The translations under genes and the position numbers were made by a program. From the NCBI GenBank assembly GCA_934481375.1, contig CAKSPN010000094.1, positions 1 through 6,916 on the forward strand: DNA of 6,916 nucleotides. The letters are read 5' to 3'. Of the stretch, positions 1 through 6,238 are shown one piece after another; the stretch's first letter is position 1; the number at the start of each line of letters is the position of its first letter. The notes below the pieces were generated by a model, which worked only from the letters and a program-made list of their open reading frames with translations, was not told where the DNA came from and did no database searches. Source of the stretch: an uncultured Clostridia bacterium (GTDB taxonomy: Bacteria > Bacillota > Clostridia > UBA1381).

Positions 1-441
1 CTCGATATTCTCGGCAAAGAACACAACCAGTTCGATCTCGACCCGACAGACGAGGTTAAGCTGTGCGAATACGCAAAGCGTGAGTTTGACAGTGATTTTA
101 TATTTATCACCAAATTCCCCGGCTCGAAACGTCCGTTCTACGCAATGGATTCGCCGGAGGATCCCAAGCTTGCGGAAAGCTTTGATTTGCTTTTCAGAGG
201 TCTTGAGATTACAACCGGAGGTCAGCGTATTCACGGCTACAAGGAACAGCTTGAAAAACTTAAGCGTTACAACATAGAGCCGGAGGAGCTGGGAGCATAT
301 CTCGACATTCACAAATACGGTATGCCGCCGCACGGCGGACTGGGTATCGGTCTTGAACGTCTTGTTATGAAGCTTCTGGGACTTGAAAACATACGTCAGG
401 CAAGTCTGTTCCCGAGAGACCTTCATCATCTCGACCCATAA
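1..441 (+). CDS. aspS: Aspartyl-tRNA synthetase, archaeal type, C-terminal 146 residues (5' end missing)
   Basis: This is the C-terminal part of a class II aminoacyl-tRNA synthetase that charges tRNA with aspartate in the cytoplasm. It is open from the first base, so the anticodon-binding domain and motifs 1 and 2 lie outside the window. Numbering from the first visible codon, the block FDLLFRGLEITTGGQRIH (61-78) and the ending NIRQASLFPRD (130-140) are typical of archaeal/eukaryotic-type AspRS. AsnRS has a different sequence at both places. Class II motif 3 is GGLGIGLERL (112-121), with the ATP-binding arginine at 120. The bacterial-type AspRS insertion domain would lie within this region but is not seen. 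Family knowledge: bacterial members of this type, such as Deinococcus AspRS2, are often non-discriminating and also form Asp-tRNA(Asn) for GatCAB to amidate. Whether this one does cannot be judged from the C-terminus. The stop is TAA, with no convincing terminator immediately after it. Confidence 0.9.
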   Translation, partial: LDILGKEHNQFDLDPTDEVKLCEYAKREFDSDFIFITKFPGSKRPFYAMDSPEDPKLAESFDLLFRGLEITTGGQRIHGYKEQLEKLKRYNIEPEELGAYLDIHKYGMPPHGGLGIGLERLVMKLLGLENIRQASLFPRDLHHLDP

Positions 442-493
442 ATATGTATAAATATAATATTATTATATCTCTCCAAATCTTGCAAATTGCATA

Positions 494-522
494 TTGACAA
501 ACGAGAGATGAAAGTTTATAAT
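494..522 (+). promoter_or_regulatory. Consensus sigma-A promoter upstream of glnN
   Basis: A TTGACA box (494-499) and a TATAAT box (517-522) are separated by exactly 17 nt, a perfect match to the housekeeping sigma-70/sigma-A consensus. The predicted transcription start is near 529, giving a leader of about 95 nt before the glutamine synthetase start codon. The region is AT-rich, and a short dyad TGCAAATTGCA (481-491) sits just upstream of the -35 box. The promoter lies before the hairpin at 552-592, so transcripts begun here must pass through it to reach glnN. The call rests on sequence match only. Confidence 0.8.
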
Positions 523-551
523 TATTAATATAGTTAAGTTGCTGATAAGAC

Positions 552-592
552 AAGGGTGTTTTATATTGAGAAGATATAAAATGCCCTTTTTT
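552..592 (+). terminator. Intrinsic terminator-like hairpin in the glnN leader (candidate attenuator)
   Basis: Bases 552-566 pair with 574-588 over 15 bp, including two adjacent G-U wobbles. The loop is TGAGAAG (567-573), and the run of T extends over 587-592. The base of the stem is GGG/CCC and the rest is A/T-rich. It could simply end aspS transcription. However, it lies after a perfect promoter and about 30 nt before the glnN start codon, with no good second promoter after it. That places it in the glnN leader and makes conditional termination plausible. Bases 538-545 (GTTGCTGA) can also pair with 591-598 (TTAGTAAC), including G-U pairs, giving an outer helix that would enclose the hairpin and take up part of the T run. 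Confidence 0.7.
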
Positions 593-623
593 AGTAACAC
601 AAGATACTTAAGGAGGTATTTTT

Positions 624-2720
624 ATGAAAAACGGAAATGTTGCGGAAATCTTCGGAAGCAAGGTATTTAACCTTGACACAATGAAGGCACGTCTGCCCAA
701 GGAAACTTATGAGTCACTGCTTAAAACAATCAATACAGGCACAAAGCTTGAAGCAGGTGTTGCGGAAGTGGTTGCAAACGCCATGAAGGACTGGGCAATC
801 GAGAACGGCTGTACTCACTACACTCACTGGTTCCAGCCTATGACAGGCTTTACTGCTGAGAAGCATGACGCATTCATTCAGCCGACAGACGACGGCAAGG
901 TAATTATGGAATTTTCGGGCAAGGAACTTATTATGGGCGAGCCTGACGCTTCATCATTCCCCTCCGGCGGTTTGAGAGCTACATTCGAGGCAAGAGGCTA
1001 TACGGCATGGGATCCGACTTCGTTTGCATTCATTAAAGACGATTCGCTGTGTATTCCTACCTCTTTCGTATCATATACGGGCGAAGTGCTTGACAAAAAG
1101 ACTCCGCTCCTGCGCTCTGTTGAGGCAATAAACAAAGAGGCAAAGCGTGTACTTAAATTCTTCGGCAAAGAGCCTGCAAGAGTTGTTTCATACGTAGGTC
1201 CCGAACAGGAATATTTCCTTGTTGATAAAAAGTTAAGAGGTCAGAGAAAAGACCTTATGCTTACAGGCAGAACGCTTTTCGGTGCAATGCCGGCAAAGGG
1301 TCAGGAAATGGACGACCATTATTTCGGTCAGATAAAAGAAAGAGTTTCGGCGTTTATGAAAGAAGTTGACGAAAAGCTCTGGAGACTGGGCGTTTTGTCA
1401 AAAACAAAGCATAACGAAGTTGCTCCGGCACAGCACGAGGTTGCTCCTATCTTCTCTATTGCAAACGTTGCAACAGATCATAACCAGCTTACAATGGAAG
1501 TTTTAAAGAAAGTTGCAGACCGTCACGGTTTGTACTGCCTGCTTCACGAAAAGCCGTATGACGGTATCAACGGCTCGGGTAAGCACAACAACTGGTCAAT
1601 CGGTACAACCGACGGCGAAAACCTTTTAAAGCCGGGTAAACACCCGAAAGAAAATGTACAGTTCCTCCTGTTCCTTGCAGCTGTTATAAAGGCTGTTGAC
1701 GATTACAGCGAAATTCTCCGTCTTTCGGTAGCTACAGCAGGAAACGATCACCGTCTCGGCGCTAACGAAGCACCTCCGGCAATCGTATCAATGTACCTCG
1801 GCGATCAGCTTTCGGAGGTTATTGAAGAATTAAAGACAGGAAACATCAAAAAGGACGCTCACGGAGCAGTTCTTGAAACAGGCGTTGAGTCACTGCCTAT
1901 CATTCACAAGGATTCGACAGACCGTAACAGAACATCACCGTTCGCATTTACGGGAAACAGATTTGAGTTCAGAATGCCCGGCTCATCACAGTCAATCGCC
2001 GGTATCAACATTGTTATTAACACAATCGTTGCAGAATCGTTATCGCAGTTTGCAGACCTTCTCGAAGGCTGTACAACCGAAACGGAAGTACACGACAAGG
2101 CTCTTGAAATTGCTATTGACGTATTCAAAAAGCATGACAAGATTATATTCAACGGCAACGGATACAGCGACGAATGGGTTGCGGAAGCTGAAAAGAGAGG
2201 TCTGCCGAACTTAAAGACAACTCCCGATGCACTTCCCTACTTCAAGAGCAAGAAATCAATTGATTTGTTTGCAAAGCACGGTGTATTTACAGAGGTTGAA
2301 ACAACAACAAGATGTAACATTATGATGGAAGAATACGACAAGACTCTCCACATCGAAATGCTTACAATGCTCGAAATGGCAAAGCAGGAAATTCTCCCCG
2401 CATCGCTTAAGTACACGAAATTCGTTACTGACGACCTTGCATCAAAAGCGGCTCTCGGCTTGAAAGCACCTAAGGAAACAGCAAAAGCACAGCTGCTTAC
2501 AGACCTCACCGAGGAACTTATGGAAAAGACGGACGCTCTTGCTGCTGTATCGGAAACTGTTCCTGATACGGACGATCCGTTTGTTGTAGGTAACTATTAC
2601 CGTGACAACGTACTCCCGGCAATGGCTGAATTAAGGACGGCGGCAGATAAGCTTGAAACAATAGTTGCAAAAGAATACTGGCCGTTCCCGACATACACAG
2701 ATTTATTATACAGAGTATAA
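624..2720 (+). CDS. glnN: Glutamine synthetase type III (GSIII)
   Basis: It makes glutamine from glutamate, ammonia and ATP in the cytoplasm and is a main entry point for ammonia assimilation. The 698-residue length fits GSIII (about 700 residues) and is far longer than GSI or GSII (about 350-470). An N-terminal GSIII region includes HWFQPMTG (68-75). The catalytic half has GPEQEYF (192-198, metal-binding glutamates), NEVAPAQHEVAP (264-275), the GSIII hallmark NGSGKHNNWS (316-325) and NRTSPFAFTGNRFEFRMPG (435-453, phosphate/ADP-binding arginines). A long helical C-terminal part, also typical of GSIII, follows. Family knowledge: GSIII forms a dodecamer of two hexameric rings. The start ATG is 7 nt after an excellent ribosome binding site (AAGGAGGT, 610-617). 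The gene appears to be transcribed alone, from the promoter at 494-522, and ends at the terminator at 2726-2764. No nitrogen-regulator gene adjoins it within the window. The gene looks intact. Confidence 0.97.
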   Translation: MKNGNVAEIFGSKVFNLDTMKARLPKETYESLLKTINTGTKLEAGVAEVVANAMKDWAIENGCTHYTHWFQPMTGFTAEKHDAFIQPTDDGKVIMEFSGKELIMGEPDASSFPSGGLRATFEARGYTAWDPTSFAFIKDDSLCIPTSFVSYTGEVLDKKTPLLRSVEAINKEAKRVLKFFGKEPARVVSYVGPEQEYFLVDKKLRGQRKDLMLTGRTLFGAMPAKGQEMDDHYFGQIKERVSAFMKEVDEKLWRLGVLSKTKHNEVAPAQHEVAPIFSIANVATDHNQLTMEVLKKVADRHGLYCLLHEKPYDGINGSGKHNNWSIGTTDGENLLKPGKHPKENVQFLLFLAAVIKAVDDYSEILRLSVATAGNDHRLGANEAPPAIVSMYLGDQLSEVIEELKTGNIKKDAHGAVLETGVESLPIIHKDSTDRNRTSPFAFTGNRFEFRMPGSSQSIAGINIVINTIVAESLSQFADLLEGCTTETEVHDKALEIAIDVFKKHDKIIFNGNGYSDEWVAEAEKRGLPNLKTTPDALPYFKSKKSIDLFAKHGVFTEVETTTRCNIMMEEYDKTLHIEMLTMLEMAKQEILPASLKYTKFVTDDLASKAALGLKAPKETAKAQLLTDLTEELMEKTDALAAVSETVPDTDDPFVVGNYYRDNVLPAMAELRTAADKLETIVAKEYWPFPTYTDLLYRV

Positions 2721-2725
2721 AATAT

Positions 2726-2764
2726 AAACCACCCCCGACGGTATATCCGCCGGGGGTGGTTTTT
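2726..2764 (+). terminator. Intrinsic terminator of glnN
   Basis: This GC-rich hairpin starts 6 nt after the glnN stop. CCACCCCCG (2729-2737) pairs with CGGGGGTGG (2751-2759). AAA/TTT pairs extend the base, and CGG/CCG extends the top after one A-C mismatch. The loop is TATAT (2742-2746), and a T5 run (2760-2764) follows. It is a strong rho-independent terminator in the plus direction. On the minus strand it would lie behind the terminator at 2769-2806. Confidence 0.93.
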
Positions 2765-2768
2765 GCAT

Positions 2769-2806
2769 AAAAAAAGAGCCGTAAAAGCATTAATGCTTTT
2801 ACGGCT
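2769..2806 (-). terminator. Intrinsic terminator of the minus-strand dnaB-tilS-ftsH-DUF1858 cluster
   Basis: Bases 2777-2806 form a perfect 30-nt palindrome, which folds as a 13-bp stem with a TTAA loop. Read on the minus strand, it is followed by one C and then seven T (complement of the A run at 2769-2775). It begins 13 nt after the DUF1858 stop codon. On the plus strand it is followed by a broken T run (2806-2814), so it may also back up the glnN terminator. This convergent gap therefore has a terminator for each direction. Confidence 0.92.
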
Positions 2807-2819
2807 TCATTTTTCGATA

Positions 2820-3026
2820 TTATTCAGCGTGTTCAGCAAGAAACTTATTGATTTTCTCAACAAGCTCGTCTGCGTCTACACCATGAACCATACACGCCTC
2901 CTCGATTGTCTCGCCCTGTGAAGCCGGGCAGCCAAGGCAATGCATACCGATACTCATAAATATAGGTGCAAGCTCTACGTTCATTTCGAGTGCCTCACCT
3001 ATCAATGTTGACTTAGTTACGCTCAT
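2820..3026 (-). CDS. DUF1858 domain protein (small CxxC redox-type protein)
   Basis: It is a 68-residue cytoplasmic protein that is essentially a single DUF1858 domain (hybrid-cluster-protein-associated redox disulfide type). The sequence opens with SVTKSTLIGEAL and predicts short helices. Its key motif is MHCLGCPAS with a CxxC pair (Cys30, Cys33), and a third cysteine is at 45. Family knowledge: such proteins occur alone or fused to other domains. The CxxC suggests disulfide or metal chemistry, but no reaction is established and I assign none. Start choice: an AAGGAGG site (3035-3041) lies 8 nt before the ATG at 3026. The ATG two codons upstream (3032) is only 2 nt from it, and longer forms would be read from inside ftsH without a suitable site. 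The start overlaps the ftsH 3' end by 14 nt, so the gene is probably translationally coupled to ftsH. A terminator follows. Confidence 0.9.
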   Translation of the reverse strand: MSVTKSTLIGEALEMNVELAPIFMSIGMHCLGCPASQGETIEEACMVHGVDADELVEKINKFLAEHAE

Positions 3027-4845
3027 CTTCATTTCCTCCTTCCTCTGTATCAACAAAGCAACGATTAAATTCCTCGCCGCTTATTGTTTCTTTTTCAAGC
3101 AGTTCTTCTGCTACCGCCGACAAAACTGGCATATGCTTTTTCAATAGCTCCTCTGTTTTTTCAAACTGTTTTTCAAGTATATTTCTTACTTCGCTGTCAA
3201 TATCTGCGGCGGTCTTTTCGGAATAATTCTTTGAATGTCCGAAATCACGTCCGATAAATACCTCTCCGCCCTCGTCATACGAAACAGGACCTATAACGTC
3301 GCTCATACCGTACTTTTTAACCATCTGCCGTGCAAGCGATGTCGCACGCTCTATATCGTTTGATGCGCCCGTGCTTATATCGTCCATTGTAAGCTTTTCC
3401 GCCACACGTCCGCCGAGCATTACCATTATCTGATTAAGCATTTCGTTGCGTGAGATATACATTTTGTCCTCATCGGGAACATACATTGTAAATCCGCCGG
3501 CCCTTCCTCTCGGCACAATAGAGATTTTATGCACCTCTGAGGCATTGTCGACTATACGTGCCACCACTGCGTGACCTGCCTCATGATATGCGGTAAGCTT
3601 TTTTTCCTTATCGGTAAGAACTCTTGATTTTTTCTCGGAACCCATCATTACTTTAAGGTTTGCGTCCTCAATATCACGGTTGGTTATCTTCTTATGATTT
3701 CTGCGTGCCGCATAAATTGCCGCCTCGTTCATAAGGTTTTCCAAATCAGCACCCGAATATCCCGATGTTTCCTTTGCAATTTTTTCAAGGTCGACGTCAG
3801 GCTCAAGCGGTTTCTTTGCCGAATGTACTTTAAGCACTGCCTCTCTGCCCTTTACGTCCGGCAAATCGACAACAACCTGTCGGTCAAATCGTCCCGGTCT
3901 TAACAGCGCCGGGTCGAGAATATCGGGTCGGTTCGTTGCGGCAATCATTATAACGCCGTCATTCTCGCCGAAACCGTCCATTTCAACAAGCAGCTGGTTC
4001 AGCGTCTGCTCACGCTCATCGTGACCGCCGCCCATACCTGCGCCTCTTTTTCTTCCCACAGCGTCAATTTCATCTATAAACACTATACAAGGCTTGTTTT
4101 TCTTTGCCTGATCGAACAAATCACGCACACGTGATGCACCCACGCCCACATACAGTTCTACAAAGTCCGATCCGCTTATTGAGAAAAACGGTACTCCCGC
4201 TTCGCCCGCAACAGCCTTTGCAAGCAAAGTCTTACCCGTACCGGGCGAGCCTACAAGCAAAACACCTTTCGGTATACGTGCGCCCAACGCAATGAATTTT
4301 GACGGATTTTTGAGAAATTCAACTATCTCCTGCAATTCCGCCTTTTCCTCAACAGCACCGGCAACATCGCTGAATTTCACCTTATGCGTACTGCTCATAA
4401 CAGCCTTGCTCTTTGTAAAGCCGCCGCCCGTAGCCGTACCGCCTCTGCGCACAAAGCCGAAAATAAACACAAATATAAAAACCGCAATAAGTAAGATGTT
4501 GCTCACCGCAACCCACGATATTTTCGACTGATACGCCTCCTGCTTCAGAGTTCCTGCGTCCATCTGGTCGTTTATCATTGTACCGACATCATTTTGCAGT
4601 ATCTCCAAAGACGGTATCTCAATCTTCTGCACCGTATCCTTGCCCTTTGCATCCTTTACGGTTGCCGTTACGGTATTTCCGCTGATAACCATATTGGTCA
4701 CGTTTTCCTGCTTTATGGCACGGACAAGGTCTGAATATACCATTTTATCCGTGTGCGTCATACTTCCGACCACAATCGAATATATGATATATATTCCTAT
4801 CAGAAATGCCGCCCACAGTCCTAAATTTCTTAAACCTCTCTGCAA
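3013..4845 (-). CDS. ftsH: ATP-dependent zinc metalloprotease FtsH
   Basis: It is a membrane-anchored AAA+ protease that works as a hexamer, extracting and degrading misfolded membrane proteins and short-lived regulators. The 610 residues are of normal length. Transmembrane segment 1 spans about 10-28, an extracytoplasmic domain about 29-108, and segment 2 about 109-132. The AAA+ module has Walker A GSPGTGKT (199-206), pore loop FVELYVGVGA (228-237), Walker B IVFIDE (254-259) and a second region of homology ending RPGRFDR (316-322), with arginine fingers at 316 and 319. The M41 protease domain has HEAGH (421-425) and the likely third zinc ligand Asp497 in STGASNDIERAT. The pore aromatic is Tyr232, where FtsH usually has Phe. 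The start is TTG at 4845, with AAAGGAGG 7 nt upstream. No in-frame ATG or GTG lies upstream before a stop, and the next Met (29) would remove segment 1. A separate promoter (4875-4903) precedes it, and readthrough from tilS is also likely. Confidence 0.97.
   Translation of the reverse strand: MQRGLRNLGLWAAFLIGIYIIYSIVVGSMTHTDKMVYSDLVRAIKQENVTNMVISGNTVTATVKDAKGKDTVQKIEIPSLEILQNDVGTMINDQMDAGTLKQEAYQSKISWVAVSNILLIAVFIFVFIFGFVRRGGTATGGGFTKSKAVMSSTHKVKFSDVAGAVEEKAELQEIVEFLKNPSKFIALGARIPKGVLLVGSPGTGKTLLAKAVAGEAGVPFFSISGSDFVELYVGVGASRVRDLFDQAKKNKPCIVFIDEIDAVGRKRGAGMGGGHDEREQTLNQLLVEMDGFGENDGVIMIAATNRPDILDPALLRPGRFDRQVVVDLPDVKGREAVLKVHSAKKPLEPDVDLEKIAKETSGYSGADLENLMNEAAIYAARRNHKKITNRDIEDANLKVMMGSEKKSRVLTDKEKKLTAYHEAGHAVVARIVDNASEVHKISIVPRGRAGGFTMYVPDEDKMYISRNEMLNQIMVMLGGRVAEKLTMDDISTGASNDIERATSLARQMVKKYGMSDVIGPVSYDEGGEVFIGRDFGHSKNYSEKTAADIDSEVRNILEKQFEKTEELLKKHMPVLSAVAEELLEKETISGEEFNRCFVDTEEGGNEDERN
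3035..3041 (-). promoter_or_regulatory. Ribosome binding site of the DUF1858 gene, inside the ftsH coding sequence
   Basis: AAGGAGG on the minus strand lies within the last codons of ftsH, in the stretch encoding the FtsH tail EEGGNEDERN. The same bases therefore serve as FtsH codons and as the ribosome binding site for the next gene. The spacing of 8 nt to the ATG at 3026, against 2 nt to the ATG at 3032, decides the start in favour of the 68-residue form. Confidence 0.8.
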
Positions 4846-4852
4846 AACATTA

Positions 4853-4860
4853 CCTCCTTT
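4853..4860 (-). promoter_or_regulatory. Ribosome binding site selecting the TTG start of ftsH
   Basis: AAAGGAGG on the minus strand is 7 nt from the in-frame TTG at 4843-4845. It is only 2 nt from an out-of-frame ATG at 4848-4850, which would encode the hexapeptide MFCREV and stop. The spacing and the reading frame both favour TTG as the FtsH start codon. Confidence 0.8.
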
Positions 4861-4874
4861 TGCATATCAGAATT

Positions 4875-4903
4875 ATTCTAACATATTCTTGCCCTTATTT
4901 CAA
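4875..4903 (-). promoter_or_regulatory. Sigma-A-type promoter of ftsH
   Basis: Read on the minus strand, a TTGAAA box (plus 4898-4903) and a TAGAAT box (plus 4875-4880) are separated by 17 nt. A TG one base before the -10 box makes it an extended -10. The predicted transcription start is near 4868, about 23 nt before the TTG start codon, which leaves just enough room for the ribosome binding site. This would let ftsH and the DUF1858 gene be transcribed independently of dnaB-tilS. Confidence 0.65.
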
Positions 4904-4908
4904 GAATA
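4884..4908. repeat. Inverted repeat over the ftsH promoter (possible operator)
   Basis: TATTCTTG (4884-4891) and CAAGAATA (4901-4908) form a perfect 8-bp dyad separated by 9 nt. It covers the -35 box and part of the spacer of the ftsH promoter, a position where a bound repressor would block transcription. No T run follows on either strand, so a terminator is unlikely. The arm-gap-arm geometry resembles the HrcA/CIRCE layout, but the sequence is not CIRCE (TTAGCACTC-N9-GAGTGCTAA). A second short dyad, AGAATTATTCT (4869-4879), overlaps the -10 box. Chance occurrence in AT-rich DNA is possible. Confidence 0.4.
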
Positions 4909-4912
4909 AAAT

Positions 4913-6238
4913 CTATATAAAAGTGATTTTTATTCCTTTTCCGTCAAAAACAAAGCGTTTATCGTATCTTTTTTTAATCACACCTGCAATTTCATCATTT
5001 ATTGTCACTATCGGCGCACGGCTTCGCTCTGCACGGGTGAGCTTCATATCTATAAATAAATCTTTCACTTTTTTTCTGCCGTCCATACCTGTCGGGAAAA
5101 ATACATCGCCGTCACGCCTGTTCCTAAGCTTAATTGTGTCATCTTTATCCGCCGCAAAATAAAATCCTCCGCCGTTTTTTTCGGTGACATATTCGGTTTT
5201 TACGGTTTTACCCAGTTCCTTAATATACACTTCGCCGTTCACGGGAAGAATATATTCAAAATCGCCCGTTAAATTGCTCTTTCCTATATACAGCTTTCCG
5301 TATTCCACATATGCGCCTATATCGCCCGGAAGTTCAACAAACGCACCGCTCTTCCCTTTTTTTATAAGTTCGGTTATTTCATAAACAAAGCTTGACGGGA
5401 AATTGCTTATACTGCCCGCCGCCGCACGCACCATTTCAAGTACAATGCGGCTCGACACCGAAAACGGCTGTGACAAAAGGTATTTAATATCAACTCTGTT
5501 GTCATACACATTGTCACGATACGCCGTTATTGCAACATTTTCGATAAACTCCGCATCGGATTTTATAAGTCTTGCATTTTCCGTTACGGTAGTTACAAAA
5601 TTGGGATTAAGCAATTTTTCAATCTCGGGGATAAGCTCAAGCCGTATCTTGTTTCTGGTGTACACTTTTTGATTATTTGTGCTGTCCATCACGTATGACA
5701 GACCGTTTTTTGCGCAGTATTCTTCTATTTCGCTCCGCTCAATATCGAGTATCGGGCGGATTATATTTCCTCTCCTGTGCGGAATACCGCACAAGCCTTT
5801 TATGCCGCTGCCCCTCACAAAATTCATAAGGATTGTCTCGGCATTATCGTTCCTGTTATGCGCAGTCGCAATTTTGTTAAATCCGTGTTCTTTCAGATAT
5901 TCATTAAAAAAGGCATATCTGAGTTCTCTGCCCGCAAGCTCCTCCGACATACCGTTTTTTTGAGCGTACTCGCTCACCCTCTCACTTCGCAATGCAAAAG
6001 GAATATTGAGCGTTTCGGAAAAATGCTGTGCAAACAATGCGTCGCTGTCCGCCTCTGCGCCTCGTATGTTATGATTAAGATGCGCCGTATTAAGCGTTAT
6101 CTTAAGAGTGTCGCAAAGGGTATACAAAATATGCGTCAGGCAGACGGAATCCGCACCGCCCGACAGACCTATCAGTATTTTATCGCCTTTATCTATAAGC
6201 TCATATTCTTTTATAGTCTTATAAACCTTATCTATCAT
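4913..6238 (-). CDS. tilS: tRNA(Ile)-lysidine synthase TilS
   Basis: It attaches lysine to C34 of the CAU-anticodon tRNA-Ile, using ATP. This changes decoding from AUG to AUA and charging from Met to Ile, and the enzyme is normally essential. The 441 residues include the N-terminal ATP-pyrophosphatase (PP-loop) domain with SGGADS (26-31), AHLNHNIRG (52-60), AHNRNDNAET (126-135, the second conserved TilS motif), DSTN (185-188) and YTRNKIRLELIP (193-204). A middle substrate-binding region follows. The C-terminal TilS domain has RNRRDGDVFFPTG (372-384) and KKVKDLFIDMKL (389-400). All expected blocks are present. The ATG overlaps the dnaB stop as ATGA (6235-6238), and the sequence before it offers only a weak ribosome binding site (AAAGAG), so translation probably depends on coupling to dnaB. 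It ends with TAG. In many Firmicutes hpt follows tilS, but here ftsH comes next after 67 nt. Confidence 0.96.
   Translation of the reverse strand: MIDKVYKTIKEYELIDKGDKILIGLSGGADSVCLTHILYTLCDTLKITLNTAHLNHNIRGAEADSDALFAQHFSETLNIPFALRSERVSEYAQKNGMSEELAGRELRYAFFNEYLKEHGFNKIATAHNRNDNAETILMNFVRGSGIKGLCGIPHRRGNIIRPILDIERSEIEEYCAKNGLSYVMDSTNNQKVYTRNKIRLELIPEIEKLLNPNFVTTVTENARLIKSDAEFIENVAITAYRDNVYDNRVDIKYLLSQPFSVSSRIVLEMVRAAAGSISNFPSSFVYEITELIKKGKSGAFVELPGDIGAYVEYGKLYIGKSNLTGDFEYILPVNGEVYIKELGKTVKTEYVTEKNGGGFYFAADKDDTIKLRNRRDGDVFFPTGMDGRKKVKDLFIDMKLTRAERSRAPIVTINDEIAGVIKKRYDKRFVFDGKGIKITFI

Noticed and set aside
145..441. The ATG at 145 as a real gene start
   Set aside because: The frame is open to the window start and encodes continuous AspRS sequence, so this Met is internal.
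481..491. TGCAAATTGCA dyad next to the glnN -35 box as an operator
   Set aside because: A 5-bp dyad in AT-rich DNA is too short to support a call. It is mentioned only as context for the promoter.
530..592. ANTAR double-hexaloop element or leader peptide before glnN
   Set aside because: Only one clear hairpin is present and its loop is not an AxxGxx hexaloop. The only short frames (for example GTG at 556) have no ribosome binding site and no run of regulatory codons.
1873..2790. Several 60-113 codon frames within and opposite glnN, and similar plus-strand frames opposite ftsH, tilS and dnaB
   Set aside because: They lie in other frames of genes with clear family matches, lack ribosome binding sites, and show odd compositions (Ser, Leu or Cys rich) typical of shadow frames.
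3027..3056. Longer N-terminal forms of the DUF1858 protein starting at 3056 or 3032
   Set aside because: The upstream codons lie inside ftsH in another frame, 3056 has no ribosome binding site, and 3032 is only 2 nt from AGGAGG. The family normally begins close to the (I/V)TK motif, which fits the start at 3026.
4884..4908. Hairpin between tilS and ftsH as a terminator
   Set aside because: The stem is AT-rich and neither strand has a T run after it. It overlaps a promoter, so an operator or chance dyad is more likely.
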